Shown here piece by piece: positions 26,865-37,086 of a stretch of DNA of 64,000 nt (its first letter is position 1; each line of letters begins with the position of its first letter). The notes under the pieces were generated by a model, which searched no databases, was not told the DNA's origin, and worked only from the letters and a program-made list of their open reading frames with translations. Origin of the DNA: Ketobacter sp. MCCC 1A13808 (lineage in GTDB: Bacteria; Pseudomonadota; Gammaproteobacteria; Pseudomonadales; Ketobacteraceae); NCBI RefSeq assembly GCF_009746715.1, contig NZ_VRKW01000005.1:124001-188000 (forward strand), written 5' to 3'. Both the position numbers and the translations under genes were made by a program.

Positions 26865-28292
26865 ATGTGGCGAGAAATTAAAGTGCTGTTAGTGGACGAC
26901 GACCCCAAGCGTCGGCACGACCTGAAAGTGATTCTGGATTTTGTGGGCGAAAGCACAACCGATTGTGATGGCGCCTCCTTTGAAGGGATTGTCGATGCAC
27001 ACGAAAGTGGATGCTTTACCTGTGTGGTGTTAGGGGAAGTTAAAAGTCCGGAGGCGGCTATTGAAAAGCTGGTTCAGTGGGATACCACTCTGCCAATCGT
27101 GCTGATGGACAATTTGGATATAGCCAGTAAAGCAGACGACCAATTCAAAGCCGTCATAGCGGTAATAGAAACGCCACCCAGTTACACCAAAATGATGGAT
27201 ACCCTACACCGGGCCCAGGTTTATAAAGATCATCTGTCATCTGATCCGGTTCGCTCACAGCGCCGGGAGGCGCAGTTATTCCGCAGTCTGGTAGGCACCA
27301 GCCGCTCTATCATAAAAGTACGTGAGCTAATGGCTCAGGTCGCCGATAAAGACGTAAACGTATTGATTACCGGAGAGTCCGGAACCGGTAAGGAAGTGGT
27401 GGCGCGTAATCTGCATTACAACTCCCATCGCCGCCACAAGCCATTTGTACCCGTAAACTGCGGGGCAATTCCGCAAGAGTTGTTGGAAAGCGAGTTATTC
27501 GGTCATGAGAAAGGCGCATTCACTGGCGCGATCACCAGCCGCGCGGGACGTTTTGAATTAGCGGAAGGCGGCACGATTTTCCTTGATGAAATCGGTGATA
27601 TGCCACTGCATATGCAGGTTAAATTGCTTAGGGTATTGCAAGAAAGGACGTATGAGCGGGTGGGTGGCTCTAAAACGCTGAATGCAGATGTGCGGGTCAT
27701 CGCTGCAACGCATCAAAATTTGGAGAACCACATAACCGAGGGAAAATTTCGGGAAGATCTGTTTTATCGGATCAATGTTTTTCCCATCGAAATGCCGCCG
27801 CTTCGTGAACGAACCGAAGACATTCCATTGCTTTTAAATGAATTGGTGGCCCGCATTGAAAATGAAAAGCGGGGTTCCATACGGTTTAATTCAGCGGCCA
27901 TAATGGGGTTGTGTCGGCATGAATGGCCAGGCAACGTGCGAGAACTGGCTAATCTGGTAGAACGTCTGGTGATTACTCATCCCTATGGTGTGGTGGGGGT
28001 CGCGGATTTGCCCAAACGATTCCGTCATGTTGATGATATTGACGAAGACCAGTGTATGCCGGAAGAAACCGCGGATATGAATGTGCCGGGTTACGTCAGC
28101 ATGGACACGCCAGCTCTATTGCCGGTGAACGGTATTGATCTGAAAGAATATCTGGCGACGTTGGAGTCCAATCTCATAAAGCAGGCTCTGGACGATTGCA
28201 ACGGTGTAGTAGCCCGTGCCGCCGAAAAATTAAAAATACGCAGAACCACCCTGGTGGAAAAAATGCGTAAATACGATTTGAACCGGGTCTGA
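26865..28292 (+). CDS. fleQ: FleQ, master sigma-54 activator of flagellar genes
   Basis: The 475-residue protein starts [13 protein letters not shown], as Pseudomonas FleQ does. The receiver-like domain (1-about 120) lacks a normal phosphoacceptor: the expected Asp region reads VVLGE. Then follow LFRS (138-141) and Walker A GESGTGKE (170-177) with Arg-Asn at 181-182; these match residues that bind c-di-GMP in P. aeruginosa FleQ. The sigma-54 contact loop GAFTGA and [10 protein letters not shown] are intact, and a Fis-type HTH ends the protein ([19 protein letters not shown]). It should activate sigma-54 promoters such as those before fleS and fliD and respond to c-di-GMP rather than phosphorylation. 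A perfect terminator follows. Confidence 0.95.
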   Translation: MWREIKVLLVDDDPKRRHDLKVILDFVGESTTDCDGASFEGIVDAHESGCFTCVVLGEVKSPEAAIEKLVQWDTTLPIVLMDNLDIASKADDQFKAVIAVIETPPSYTKMMDTLHRAQVYKDHLSSDPVRSQRREAQLFRSLVGTSRSIIKVRELMAQVADKDVNVLITGESGTGKEVVARNLHYNSHRRHKPFVPVNCGAIPQELLESELFGHEKGAFTGAITSRAGRFELAEGGTIFLDEIGDMPLHMQVKLLRVLQERTYERVGGSKTLNADVRVIAATHQNLENHITEGKFREDLFYRINVFPIEMPPLRERTEDIPLLLNELVARIENEKRGSIRFNSAAIMGLCRHEWPGNVRELANLVERLVITHPYGVVGVADLPKRFRHVDDIDEDQCMPEETADMNVPGYVSMDTPALLPVNGIDLKEYLATLESNLIKQALDDCNGVVARAAEKLKIRRTTLVEKMRKYDLNRV

Positions 28293-28339
28293 AAGCTTTT
28301 CCTGTTTCTATTTCCTCTACTCCTCAGCAAAACACGCTG

Positions 28340-28370
28340 ATCCCGGACATTGTCAAATGTCCGGGATTTT
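28340..28370 (+). terminator. Rho-independent terminator after fleQ
   Basis: A perfect 12-bp stem (ATCCCGGACATT / AATGTCCGGGAT) with loop GTCA, followed by TTT. It isolates fleQ from the sigma-54-driven fleSR unit. Confidence 0.9.
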
Positions 28371-28481
28371 ACTTCTGAAAAAAGCGCTATAACCGCTGGT
28401 GAGCGTCAAATTCCCGCCCGGATGCAGACCCCTCTCTCCATTGCCAATCGTAACGCCCTGAAAAACATAGCTTATCCATTC

Positions 28482-28498
28482 TAGGCACGGGGCTTGCT
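28482..28498 (+). promoter_or_regulatory. Sigma-54 promoter of fleS-fleR
   Basis: TAGGCACG-GGGC-TTGCT: GG (28484-28485) and GC (28496-28497) are 10 bases apart. It differs from TGGCACG-N4-TTGCW only in the base before GG. The start site should be near 28509, about 25 bases before the fleS ATG. FleQ is the expected activator. Confidence 0.92.
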
Positions 28499-28533
28499 TA
28501 TATGCCTATTATTGTCCATGAATGGAGCAAAAA

Positions 28534-29820
28534 ATGACTGTATTGGCTACTCCCACCCAACCTGCTGCAATTCAGCCGGAGCCGGCTATGGGGAGTGAAT
28601 TTAAACCGGAAATGACAGCGATCGTCTCGGCTGTGAAAAGCGGTCCGGATCTTCAAGACAGCCTGCAATCTGCATTCACTACCTTCAATCGTATTTCGAA
28701 CCAATTGACAACCTCCTACCACGAGCTGGAGCAGCGGGTGGGAGAGTTACAATCGGCATTGGCAGAGACGGATCGTGAGCGTATCTCGCAACACAGTGCC
28801 CGTGAATTGCTGGCAGATCGGCTCGACGTCATAGTCAGTGCGATTCCGGTTGGGTTCATTCTGCTTGATGGGCGGGGGGTAGTAGTCAAAGCCAACAGTC
28901 TGGCCAGAACGCTCCTGAGCGACGATATTCTGCATACCAAATGGATTGACGTGATTAACCAATGCTTTTCGCGACAGCCGCCCGATGGTCATGAGTTGCT
29001 TTTAAAAAGCGGGCGTTTGGTTAGTGTCGTCACTCAATCCCTAAACAGTGAGCCGGGCCAGATAATTGTTATCGCGGATCAAACAGAAACCCGTGTTCTG
29101 CAAAACAAACTGAACCATAGCCGAAAGTTGTCCGATATGGGTCGCATGACGGCTTCTCTCGCTCACCAGATTCGTACACCGCTTTCTACCGCGATATTGT
29201 ATGCCGACCACCTTGCGTCGCCGCAATTAGAGGAAGCGCGCCGATTAAAGTATGCCAATAAATTAAAACAGCGTTTACAGCATCTGGAACAGCAGGTGCG
29301 GGATATGTTGATTTTCTCAAAGTCCGGTGTGGTGCTGAAGGACAACCTGTCTTTAGGTCAGATAATGTCGGTTATTCAGGCCCAGGCGGAAGATGTGAAA
29401 ATACAGCGACAGTGTCAAATCGACTTTGCTGACAGTATTCCGGCCGGAAGTGTGCGGTGTAATGTGGAGCTGCTGACCAGTGCTTTCTCCAATTTATTTG
29501 AAAACGCCAGCGAAGCCTGTCGTGATGCCGGAATTCAAGCTCACATTCTCCTGCGTTTGAAGAAGCCAGAAAACGGTTTAATCGAATTTCTGGTAAGTGA
29601 TAACGGTCCGGGTTTGAGCGCAGAAGCAGAACAGGTTACTGAGCCCTTCTTCACTACCAAAGCCACCGGAACGGGGTTAGGGCTATCAGTTGTGCGCGCG
29701 GTTGTAGAAGCCCATGGTGGTACTTTTGACATATCCAATCGTCCCGAAGGCGGCGCTTGTGCCCAAATAAACTTGCCTGTTGAGCAGTGCAACAATGCTA
29801 GTCAAGGAGCATTCCAATGA
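28534..29820 (+). CDS. fleS: FleS, flagellar sensor histidine kinase
   Basis: FleS phosphorylates FleR in the flagellar cascade. From ATG 28534 (GGAG six bases upstream; the ATG at 28522 has no such site) the protein has 428 residues. There is no transmembrane segment, so it is cytosolic. A coiled coil (about 50-85) leads to a PAS domain (about 90-190), then the phosphorylated H-box LAHQIRTPLS, the ATP-binding N-box NLFENASEACRD, DNGPGLS and GTGLGLSV. The stop overlaps the fleR start (ATGA). Confidence 0.93.
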   Translation: MTVLATPTQPAAIQPEPAMGSEFKPEMTAIVSAVKSGPDLQDSLQSAFTTFNRISNQLTTSYHELEQRVGELQSALAETDRERISQHSARELLADRLDVIVSAIPVGFILLDGRGVVVKANSLARTLLSDDILHTKWIDVINQCFSRQPPDGHELLLKSGRLVSVVTQSLNSEPGQIIVIADQTETRVLQNKLNHSRKLSDMGRMTASLAHQIRTPLSTAILYADHLASPQLEEARRLKYANKLKQRLQHLEQQVRDMLIFSKSGVVLKDNLSLGQIMSVIQAQAEDVKIQRQCQIDFADSIPAGSVRCNVELLTSAFSNLFENASEACRDAGIQAHILLRLKKPENGLIEFLVSDNGPGLSAEAEQVTEPFFTTKATGTGLGLSVVRAVVEAHGGTFDISNRPEGGACAQINLPVEQCNNASQGAFQ

Positions 29821-31163
29821 GAAAAATACACGTGTTGGTAGTTGAAGATGATGCGGATCTGCGTGAAGCCATTGTTGATACCCTGGAAGTATCAGGCATC
29901 AATGTGGAAGGCGTTGGTGATGGTGAGTCTGCGATTGCGTGGCTCAACAAATCTGAATGCGAACTGATTATATCTGACGTTAATATGCCCGGCATGGATG
30001 GCTATCAGTTATTACGTAAAGTGGCCTCGGGTTGGCCTCACATTCCCGTTTTAATCATGACAGCCTACGGCAGTATTTCCAATGCTGTGGAAGCGATTCG
30101 CAACGGTGCTGTCGATTACCTGGAAAAGCCTTTTTCCACGGATAAGTTAACCAATGTTGTTGAACGTTTTATACGGATAACCCCGGAAAGCCATGAGCCG
30201 GTCGCAGTGGATCGTGAAACAATCAGTGTTTTCCAATTAGCAAAACGAGTGGCCGCAACCGATTCCAGTGTCATGATTATGGGTGAAAGCGGAACCGGGA
30301 AGGAAGTATTGGCTCGTTATATTCATCGTCACTCCGCACGCAGCGAGAAGCCGTTCGTTGCCATCAATTGCGCGGCGATTCCGGAAAATATGCTGGAAGC
30401 GACTATGTTCGGACACGAGAAAGGCGCGTTTACCGGCGCCCATCAAAGCAATGCCGGTAAATTCGAACAGGCTAATGGGGGTACTTTGCTTTTGGACGAA
30501 GTGTCAGAAATGGATATTGGTTTACAGTCCAAACTGCTGCGTGTGCTGCAGGAAAAAGAAGTCGAACGAATTGGTGGCCGCGCCACTATCTCTCTCGATG
30601 TGCGGGTGTTGGCGACCACCAATCGTAACCTGCGCCGGGAAGTAGAGAAGGGTAATTTCCGTGAGGATTTGTATTACCGTTTATGTGTGTTTCCGCTGCT
30701 GTGGAAACCATTGCGTGAGCGCAAAGACGATATCATTCCGTTGGCATTGCGTTTAATTGAAAATAAACAAACCGCGAACAAGCGTATCGTTTTGGATGTC
30801 GGTGCTGAATGGCGCTTGTTGCAACACACCTGGCCCGGCAACATCCGGGAACTGGATAATGTTATACAGCGGGCGCTAATCCTGTGTAATGACGGCATTA
30901 TCACCGCGGATGACATTTTTATACCGGAAGATGATATGCACGGCATTTCACTAGACTCGGCGGAAAGCGAAGAGGCCGCCGCCGGCGCCCTGGGTGAAGA
31001 TCTGAAGAAGCGAGAGTTCGAAGTCATTATTGACACTTTGAAAGCGGTTAATGGCAGCAAGAAGCAAACCGCCGAAAAACTGGGTATCAGTCCCCGGACT
31101 TTACGTTATAAATTAGCCCGTATGCGTGACTATGGCATAGATGTTGAAAGAGTCTGTGCATAG
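29817..31163 (+). CDS. fleR: FleR, sigma-54-dependent response regulator
   Basis: The 448-residue NtrC-type regulator has a complete receiver (VVEDDADLREAI, phosphoacceptor Asp in IISDVNMPGMDGYQ, MTAYGS, and the Lys in EKPFS), an AAA+ domain with [18 protein letters not shown] and GAFTGA, and a Fis-type HTH (KKQTAEKLGISPRTLRYKLA). Unlike FleQ in this window its receiver is intact. With FleS it should activate the later sigma-54 genes of the basal body and hook. It overlaps fleS by four bases. Confidence 0.94.
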   Translation: MRKIHVLVVEDDADLREAIVDTLEVSGINVEGVGDGESAIAWLNKSECELIISDVNMPGMDGYQLLRKVASGWPHIPVLIMTAYGSISNAVEAIRNGAVDYLEKPFSTDKLTNVVERFIRITPESHEPVAVDRETISVFQLAKRVAATDSSVMIMGESGTGKEVLARYIHRHSARSEKPFVAINCAAIPENMLEATMFGHEKGAFTGAHQSNAGKFEQANGGTLLLDEVSEMDIGLQSKLLRVLQEKEVERIGGRATISLDVRVLATTNRNLRREVEKGNFREDLYYRLCVFPLLWKPLRERKDDIIPLALRLIENKQTANKRIVLDVGAEWRLLQHTWPGNIRELDNVIQRALILCNDGIITADDIFIPEDDMHGISLDSAESEEAAAGALGEDLKKREFEVIIDTLKAVNGSKKQTAEKLGISPRTLRYKLARMRDYGIDVERVCA

Positions 31164-31204
31164 GCTCTTAATCGTCAAAAAAACATCGGTTCGAGGAAAA
31201 CGCT

Positions 31205-31540
31205 ATGTCAGGCTCTGTTGAAATGAATTCTTTGTTGGCCCAAATGCGGGAAATGAAAAGCATCGCCAACATGGAGATGAAACCCCAGCAGGAATTGCAG
31301 ATTCAGAATTCATCTGAACCGCAGTTTTCATCCATGTTCAAGGATGCACTGGACAAAGTGAGCGACATGCAATCAACCTCGGGCCAGTTGCAGGAAGCGT
31401 ACCTCAGAGGCGACAGCAACGTCGATATTACCCGAGTAATGGTTGCCTCCCAAAAATCCAGTATCGCATTTCAGGCGGTCGTTCAGGTTCGCAACAAATT
31501 GGTGGATTCCTATAAAGACATCATGAACATGCCGGTCTAA
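31205..31540 (+). CDS. fliE: FliE, MS ring-rod junction protein
   Basis: FliE joins the MS ring to the rod. The 111-residue protein has the conserved C-terminal half: FSSMFKDALDKVSDMQSTSG, then AYLRGDSNVDITRVMVASQK and FQAVVQVRNKLVDSYKDIMN. Length is normal. A GAGGAAAA ribosome site precedes ATG 31205. It heads the fliE-fliF-fliG-fliH-fliI run. Confidence 0.95.
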   Translation: MSGSVEMNSLLAQMREMKSIANMEMKPQQELQIQNSSEPQFSSMFKDALDKVSDMQSTSGQLQEAYLRGDSNVDITRVMVASQKSSIAFQAVVQVRNKLVDSYKDIMNMPV

Positions 31541-31568
31541 TCTGCCGATCACCCTGGAGCGCTTTTAA

Positions 31569-33251
31569 ATGTCAGAAGAAAAGAAAGAAAGCACCGGATT
31601 CGCGGTGTTGGATGGGCTGGGCGGCCTGACTATCGTGAAGCAGATCGGTCTGATTGTCGGCTTGGCTGCTGCTATTTCTATTGGTTTATGGGTCGTTCTG
31701 TGGAGTCAGGAGCCGGATTTCCGTCCTCTCTACACTGACATATCTCATTTGGAAGCGGGGCAGGTGGCTGACATTCTGCAACGAGAGCAAATTCGTTTTA
31801 AAGTCGACACCGGTTCCGGAATGATATTGGTGGAGTCCGACAAGATTCACCAGGCTCGTATGAAGCTGGCGGCAGAAGGTTTTCCAGCCGGAAGTACACT
31901 GGGTTATGAGCTGCTAGATAAAGAGCAGGCGTTCGGCACCAGCCAGTTCATGGAAAAAACCCGTTATCACCGCAGTATTGAAGGCGAATTGGCCCGCACT
32001 ATATCTAGTATGAACCGGGTACGGGGTGCACGTGTACACCTGGCGATTCCGAAACGTTCGGTATTTGTTAACGATAACCGCAAACCCAGCGCATCGGTAT
32101 TCGTCGAGCTGTATCCCAATCAGAATCTCGAGAAGATGCAGGTGGCTTCGATAATCCATCTGGTCGCGTCCAGTATTCCTGAATTGGAAGACAAGCACGT
32201 AACCGTAGTGGATCAGCGCGGTCAATTGCTGTCGCAAACTGACAATGACTCCGATATTGCTTTGGCTGCCAAGCAGCTGGATTACAGTAAGCAAATGGAG
32301 CAGAAATACGTGGAGCGCATTAACAGTATTCTGAACCCGCTGGTGGGCAATGACGGCTTCAAGGTTCAGGTCAGTGCCGATATCGATTTCAACCAAACCG
32401 AACAAACTTCGGAATATTTCAGCCCGGACCTACCTGCTGTACGCAGCGAGCAAACGTTGAGCGAAATCGTGGGCGGCGGAGCCACCCAGGGAATCCCGGG
32501 TGCCCTGTCTAATCAGCCGCCAGGAGCGGTAACGGCGCCGGAAGAGTTGGCAACCACCGCTGAAACAGAAACCGCGAACAATGGCAACGTCAGAAAACAG
32601 GCAACCCGTAATTTCGAGCTGGACCGGACCATCAGTCACACCCGCCATTCAGTGGGAGCAGTAAAACGCTTGTCCGTGGCCGTGGTTCTGGACGATAAAT
32701 TGATGCCACCCCCAGCAGGCAGTGAAGCAAAAGACTTTGTCCGTACTGCCCTCAGTGATGCTGAACTGGAGCGAATCCGGGTATTGGTCCAGGATGCGGT
32801 CGGTTTCAGTGCTGCCCGTGGAGACAGCGTCACTGTGGTTAATCAAGCATTCCGTCAATACGCCAACGAAGAGATCGTGATCCCCGAAACACCGATTTGG
32901 GAGCGGCCTTGGTTCTGGGATGCGGTGAAGCGGGTCGGGGGCATTCTCTTCGTGATGTTCCTGTTTTTAGCGGTTTTGAGGCCTATACTGAAGAAACTGG
33001 CAGAAAACGGGCAGGACGACTCCATGGCAGCACTTGAATCGCAAATGGAGACCAATGGTTTGGCGGGTGCTTCGGGCGCGCCTGGTGCGGTGGGTGAGGG
33101 TGCTTCAGTGACACTGAGTGGCAGTCAGAATCCGCTCTTGCCCGGCCCCGACGCCTCTTATAATCAGCATCTGGATGCGGTTAAATCCATGGTTGCGGAG
33201 GATCCGCGCCGAGTAGCACAGGTTGTGAAATCCTGGGTGGCGAATGAGTAA
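31569..33251 (+). CDS. fliF: FliF, flagellar MS-ring protein
   Basis: FliF forms the membrane ring on which the motor and export gate are built. The 560-residue protein has two membrane segments, at about 27-47 (LIVGLAAAISIGLWVVLW) and about 455-475 (GGILFVMFLFLAVL), and a large periplasmic part between them with ILVESDKIHQARMKLAAEG, FMEKTRYHRSIEGELART and ARVHLAIPKRSVF. The C-terminal tail that binds FliG is present (MVAEDPRRVAQVVKSWVANE). Its stop overlaps the fliG start by eight bases. Confidence 0.96.
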   Translation: MSEEKKESTGFAVLDGLGGLTIVKQIGLIVGLAAAISIGLWVVLWSQEPDFRPLYTDISHLEAGQVADILQREQIRFKVDTGSGMILVESDKIHQARMKLAAEGFPAGSTLGYELLDKEQAFGTSQFMEKTRYHRSIEGELARTISSMNRVRGARVHLAIPKRSVFVNDNRKPSASVFVELYPNQNLEKMQVASIIHLVASSIPELEDKHVTVVDQRGQLLSQTDNDSDIALAAKQLDYSKQMEQKYVERINSILNPLVGNDGFKVQVSADIDFNQTEQTSEYFSPDLPAVRSEQTLSEIVGGGATQGIPGALSNQPPGAVTAPEELATTAETETANNGNVRKQATRNFELDRTISHTRHSVGAVKRLSVAVVLDDKLMPPPAGSEAKDFVRTALSDAELERIRVLVQDAVGFSAARGDSVTVVNQAFRQYANEEIVIPETPIWERPWFWDAVKRVGGILFVMFLFLAVLRPILKKLAENGQDDSMAALESQMETNGLAGASGAPGAVGEGASVTLSGSQNPLLPGPDASYNQHLDAVKSMVAEDPRRVAQVVKSWVANE

Positions 33252-34278
33252 GCAAGAAACAAATGACAAGCAGGATCTGGTAAGTTCGCTGCCTCCCGTT
33301 GAGAAGGCAGCGATTTTACTGATGTCTCTGGGCGAAGAAAACGCGGCAGAAGTATTACGTCATATGGGGCCTAAAGAGGTTCAGAAGATCGGTCTGTGCA
33401 TGGCTAAATTACAGAATGTGCGCAAAGACCAGGTAGAGGCGGTCATGGCCGACTTTATGGACGTTTTCTCGAATCAAACGGCCCTGGGCGTGGGCGCCGA
33501 CGGCTATATCCGCAAGATGCTGGTCAACGCTTTGGGCGAAGACAAAGCCGGCACCCTGGTTGACCGGATTTTGACAGGCGGGAACACCACAGGCCTGGAC
33601 ACATTACGCTGGATGGATTCCCGTTCCGTCGCAGACATCATCCGTTTTGAACACCCGCAAATCCAAGCTATTGTCGTGGCCTATCTGGATTCGGACCAGG
33701 CAGCAGAAACCCTAAGTTTCTTTGATGAGAAAGTTCGGCTGGACATCATTATGCGCATTGCCTCACTGGAGTCAGTGCAGCCCCACGCGATGCAGGAACT
33801 CAACGACATTCTGGAAAAGCAGTTTTCCAAACAGACCGGCTCTGCCTCCACTAATATGGGCGGGTCGAAGTGTGCAGCAGACATAATGAATTTCCTCGAT
33901 ACGAACGCCGAATCCACGTTAATGGAAGGTATAAAGGACATAGACGAAGAACTGGCGCAGGAAATTTCTGACATGATGTTTGTGTTTGATAACCTGGGTG
34001 ATGTTGATGATCGCGGGATTCAGGCGCTGTTACGTGAAGTCTCTTCCGAGTCCCTGATTCTGGCTTTAAAAGGAGCCGATGAGAACGTCAAAGAAAAAAT
34101 CTTCGGTAATATGTCCAAACGCGCCGCTGAATTACTCCGTGATGACCTGGAAGCGAAGGGTCCGGTTAAACTCAGTGAAGTAGAGACCGCGCAAAAAGAA
34201 ATTCTTGGTATAGCACGACGTATGGCGGATGCAGGCGAGATCGTACTGGGCGGTAAAGGCGGCGAGGAGATGGTTTAA
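33244..34278 (+). CDS. fliG: FliG, flagellar motor switch protein
   Basis: FliG transmits torque from the stator and takes part in direction switching. The 344-residue protein has the N-terminal FliF-binding part (EKAAILLMSLGEENAAEVL), the EHPQ motif in FEHPQIQAIVVAYL, and the C-terminal torque helix (DDRGIQALLREVSSESLIL, then KIFGNMSKRAAELLRDDLEA). It starts inside the end of fliF, which couples their synthesis. Nothing unusual. Confidence 0.96.
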   Translation: MSKQETNDKQDLVSSLPPVEKAAILLMSLGEENAAEVLRHMGPKEVQKIGLCMAKLQNVRKDQVEAVMADFMDVFSNQTALGVGADGYIRKMLVNALGEDKAGTLVDRILTGGNTTGLDTLRWMDSRSVADIIRFEHPQIQAIVVAYLDSDQAAETLSFFDEKVRLDIIMRIASLESVQPHAMQELNDILEKQFSKQTGSASTNMGGSKCAADIMNFLDTNAESTLMEGIKDIDEELAQEISDMMFVFDNLGDVDDRGIQALLREVSSESLILALKGADENVKEKIFGNMSKRAAELLRDDLEAKGPVKLSEVETAQKEILGIARRMADAGEIVLGGKGGEEMV

Positions 34279-34302
34279 TGTTGCAGTACCGGAGCCAATA
34301 CC

Positions 34303-35262
34303 ATGTCGTCGTCTAAAAAGCCTGATGTGCTGAACTCGGACAATACCGCAAAAGACAAGATGAGCGCTTGGGAACGTTGGCATCTGCCCAATATGGAGGA
34401 TGACATCCCGCTTAAATCCAATGTTTATAACAGTCCGGCCAAAAAGAAGCCGGTCGGGCTTATTGCAGACCCCGCACCGGAAGAGGAAGAGGTAATCCGG
34501 CCTCTCACCGCAGAAGCGCTTGAGCAAATCAGGCAGGCCGCATATGAAGAAGGATTACAGGAAGGGCGTGAAGCAGGCAAAGCCGAAGGCTATCAGGCGG
34601 GGTATACCAGCGGCGAAGGTGACGTAAAAGCAGCTATTACCCGAATGTCACAAATTTGTCGCGTTCTGCTTGAACCGATTCCCAAGCAGGATGAAGAACT
34701 CGAACGGGTGTTGTTGCATCTGGTGGAGCAGATTTGCAAACGGGTCGTGCACCGGGAATTAAGCATCGAATCGTCGGTTGTTTTGCAAATTGTTGAAGCA
34801 GCGTTGGAAACCATTCAGCCGGGTGACCAGCGAATGAAGATCCACCTGAACGCCGCCGATGCGGAGATGGTAGAGTCCCACATGAAGGCCGGCGGAGAGT
34901 GGGAGCCGGGCTGGCGAATTCAGGCCCATCCTGCCGTTACACCCGGTGGCTGCATAATAGAGACTGACAACAGCATGGTGGATGCCCGCGCAGAACGCCG
35001 TTTAGCGTCTGTGATCCGGCAAGTCTATGAGCAGCAACAGCAAGCATTGGAAGAGCGCGGACAGCAGCACGGTCATGTTGACCAACTGCTGGATGAAATC
35101 GATTGCTTTGTCGATGATAGTGCTGAGCTGCTCGCGGAGGACAGTCAATACAATAACCTCCAGGATCATGCTAACGACCCGCACCATCCAGAAGACATGA
35201 CCGTGCTGGATGAACGCTGGAACGAGGAGCCATCGGATGACGGATCTCAATCTTCGCTCTAG
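34303..35262 (+). CDS. fliH: FliH, regulator of the flagellar export ATPase
   Basis: FliH binds FliI and docks it at the export apparatus. The 319-residue protein is somewhat long for the family because of a disordered N terminus and an acidic, Gln/Asp/His-rich C-terminal tail (about 245-319). The core has repeated GxxxG-like spacing ([20 protein letters not shown]) and the V-type stator-like end ([42 protein letters not shown]). GGAG lies eight bases before ATG 34303. The 3' end overlaps the start of fliI by 26 bases. Confidence 0.93.
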   Translation: MSSSKKPDVLNSDNTAKDKMSAWERWHLPNMEDDIPLKSNVYNSPAKKKPVGLIADPAPEEEEVIRPLTAEALEQIRQAAYEEGLQEGREAGKAEGYQAGYTSGEGDVKAAITRMSQICRVLLEPIPKQDEELERVLLHLVEQICKRVVHRELSIESSVVLQIVEAALETIQPGDQRMKIHLNAADAEMVESHMKAGGEWEPGWRIQAHPAVTPGGCIIETDNSMVDARAERRLASVIRQVYEQQQQALEERGQQHGHVDQLLDEIDCFVDDSAELLAEDSQYNNLQDHANDPHHPEDMTVLDERWNEEPSDDGSQSSL

Positions 35263-36583
35263 TATCGCCCAACGCCTGAATCGTTATTTACCCTATACCC
35301 AGGCTGAACCGGATATTCAGGTTGAAGGTCGTCTACTTCGTATGGTGGGGCTGACGCTGGAAGCGGTGGGTTGCAGCGTCCCGATAGGTGGACATTGTAC
35401 TATCCGGAACCACGATGGGTTGGATGTGGAGGCCGAAGTCGTGGGCTTCTCTGGCAATAAAATGTATTTGATGCCCATCGAACCGGTGAGTGGTTTGCAG
35501 CCGGGCGCCCGGGTTATCCCTAACCGTCTTGTTGCCCAGGTACCGGTGGGAATGAACCTGTTAGGCCGTGTGCTCGATGGCCGTGGTCAACCGCTGGATG
35601 GCAAAGGTGCGCTAAAAGCGGACGGCTACACCAGTCTCAGTCGTGAAGCAATCAACCCCCTTGAACGACAGCCTATCATTGAACCGATGGATGTGGGTGT
35701 GCGGGCGATCAATAGTTTGCTCACTGTGGGGCGCGGTCAGCGTATGGGGTTGTTTGCTGGCAGTGGCGTGGGCAAAAGTGTTCTGCTCGGTATGATGACG
35801 CGGTTTACCACAGCGGATATTACGGTGGTAGGTCTGATCGGAGAGCGCGGCCGTGAAGTAAAAGAATTTATCGAACACAGCTTGGGTGAAGAAGGGCTTC
35901 GCCGGTCTGTCGTGGTCGCTTCACCGGCGGATGATTCACCCCTGATGCGCATGCACGGCGCCATGCTGGCAACTGCAATTGCCGAGCATTTCCGGGATCA
36001 GGGCAAAAATGTTTTGTTGTTGATGGATTCTCTCACCCGTTATGCGCAGGCCCAAAGGGAGATAGCGCTGGCAATCGGAGAGCCTCCGGCCACCAAAGGC
36101 TATCCGCCCTCGGTATTCGCCAAGCTACCAGCGCTGGTAGAGCGTGCCGGTAATGGCAAGGAGGGTGGTGGTTCGATCACTGCGTTCTATACTGTTTTAA
36201 CAGAAGGCGATGATGTACAGGATCCGGTGGCCGATTCTGCCCGTGCAATTCTTGATGGGCACGTGGTCTTGGCGCGGCGGCTGGCTGAAGAAGGACAGTA
36301 TCCGGCCATTGATATTGAAGCTTCCATTTCGCGGGCAATGCCCCAGGTTGTCACCGAAGAGCATTTAAAAAAAGCGCAGTTGGTTAAGCGCCTTTACGCC
36401 CGCTACCAGCAGAGCCGAGATCTGATCAGCGTCGGCGCCTATGTTGCTGGAAGCGACCCGGAAACGGATTTGGCGATCCATAAGATTAAGCCGATCCGGG
36501 ATTTTTTAGCGCAATCAATGTCTGAAAAACTGGACTATAAAACGTCGCTGGCGGGCATGGACCGATTATTCGAAATGAAATAG
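35237..36583 (+). CDS. fliI: FliI, flagellum-specific export ATPase
   Basis: FliI is the F1-beta-like ATPase of flagellar type III export. From ATG 35237 (GAGGAG with a 7-base gap, inside fliH) the protein has 448 residues; the frame is open from 35210. It carries Walker A GSGVGKS (about residue 175), [13 protein letters not shown], Walker B in [20 protein letters not shown], and [20 protein letters not shown]. All catalytic features are in place. Confidence 0.96.
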   Translation: MTDLNLRSSIAQRLNRYLPYTQAEPDIQVEGRLLRMVGLTLEAVGCSVPIGGHCTIRNHDGLDVEAEVVGFSGNKMYLMPIEPVSGLQPGARVIPNRLVAQVPVGMNLLGRVLDGRGQPLDGKGALKADGYTSLSREAINPLERQPIIEPMDVGVRAINSLLTVGRGQRMGLFAGSGVGKSVLLGMMTRFTTADITVVGLIGERGREVKEFIEHSLGEEGLRRSVVVASPADDSPLMRMHGAMLATAIAEHFRDQGKNVLLLMDSLTRYAQAQREIALAIGEPPATKGYPPSVFAKLPALVERAGNGKEGGGSITAFYTVLTEGDDVQDPVADSARAILDGHVVLARRLAEEGQYPAIDIEASISRAMPQVVTEEHLKKAQLVKRLYARYQQSRDLISVGAYVAGSDPETDLAIHKIKPIRDFLAQSMSEKLDYKTSLAGMDRLFEMK

Positions 36584-36621
36584 CCGGTGCCGGCTAACCA
36601 GGAAAAGGGAGGGATCGGAAA

Positions 36622-37062
36622 ATGAAAAAGTCAGTTCGTCTGATTCCCGTCTGCAATCTAAAGCGTCAGCAGGAACGTAAAGAAGCGCAGACCCTGGCTA
36701 AGTACCAAAAAGAATTGACGCAATCCCGGCAGCAACACAGTGAACTGAAAAGTTATTTGGCTGAATACTACAAATCCATCCAGGATCAGCACGGCACCGT
36801 TAAAAATGCGGCTCAACTCGGCCTTTACCAGGCTTTTATATCGCGCTTACAACAGGCTATTTCCCGGCAAGGCGAAATGGTGAAGCAAAGAGAGCTTTCG
36901 GTGCAGGCGCAGGCCAAAAAATGGCAGTTGGCGAATCACAACGTCAAAATTATGGAACAGCTAATCGAGAAAGCGAAAACTGAGGAGTCACTGATTGCAG
37001 ATAAACAAGAACAAAAAATATTGGATGACCGCCCTTACAGAAAGGAATCCGGTTTTCGTTGA
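36622..37062 (+). CDS. fliJ: FliJ, flagellar export chaperone/stalk protein
   Basis: The 146-residue protein is nearly all alpha-helical and rich in Gln, Lys and Glu, forming the antiparallel coiled coil typical of FliJ. The ending (IMEQLIEKAKTEESLIADKQ, then EQKILDD) is the usual pattern. Family conservation is weak, so identity also rests on its place after fliI. It is preceded by AGGGAGG. In related genomes fliK often follows nearby; it does not here. Confidence 0.88.
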   Translation: MKKSVRLIPVCNLKRQQERKEAQTLAKYQKELTQSRQQHSELKSYLAEYYKSIQDQHGTVKNAAQLGLYQAFISRLQQAISRQGEMVKQRELSVQAQAKKWQLANHNVKIMEQLIEKAKTEESLIADKQEQKILDDRPYRKESGFR

Positions 37063-37086
37063 TCTTTATACATCGGGCGTTAGCAA

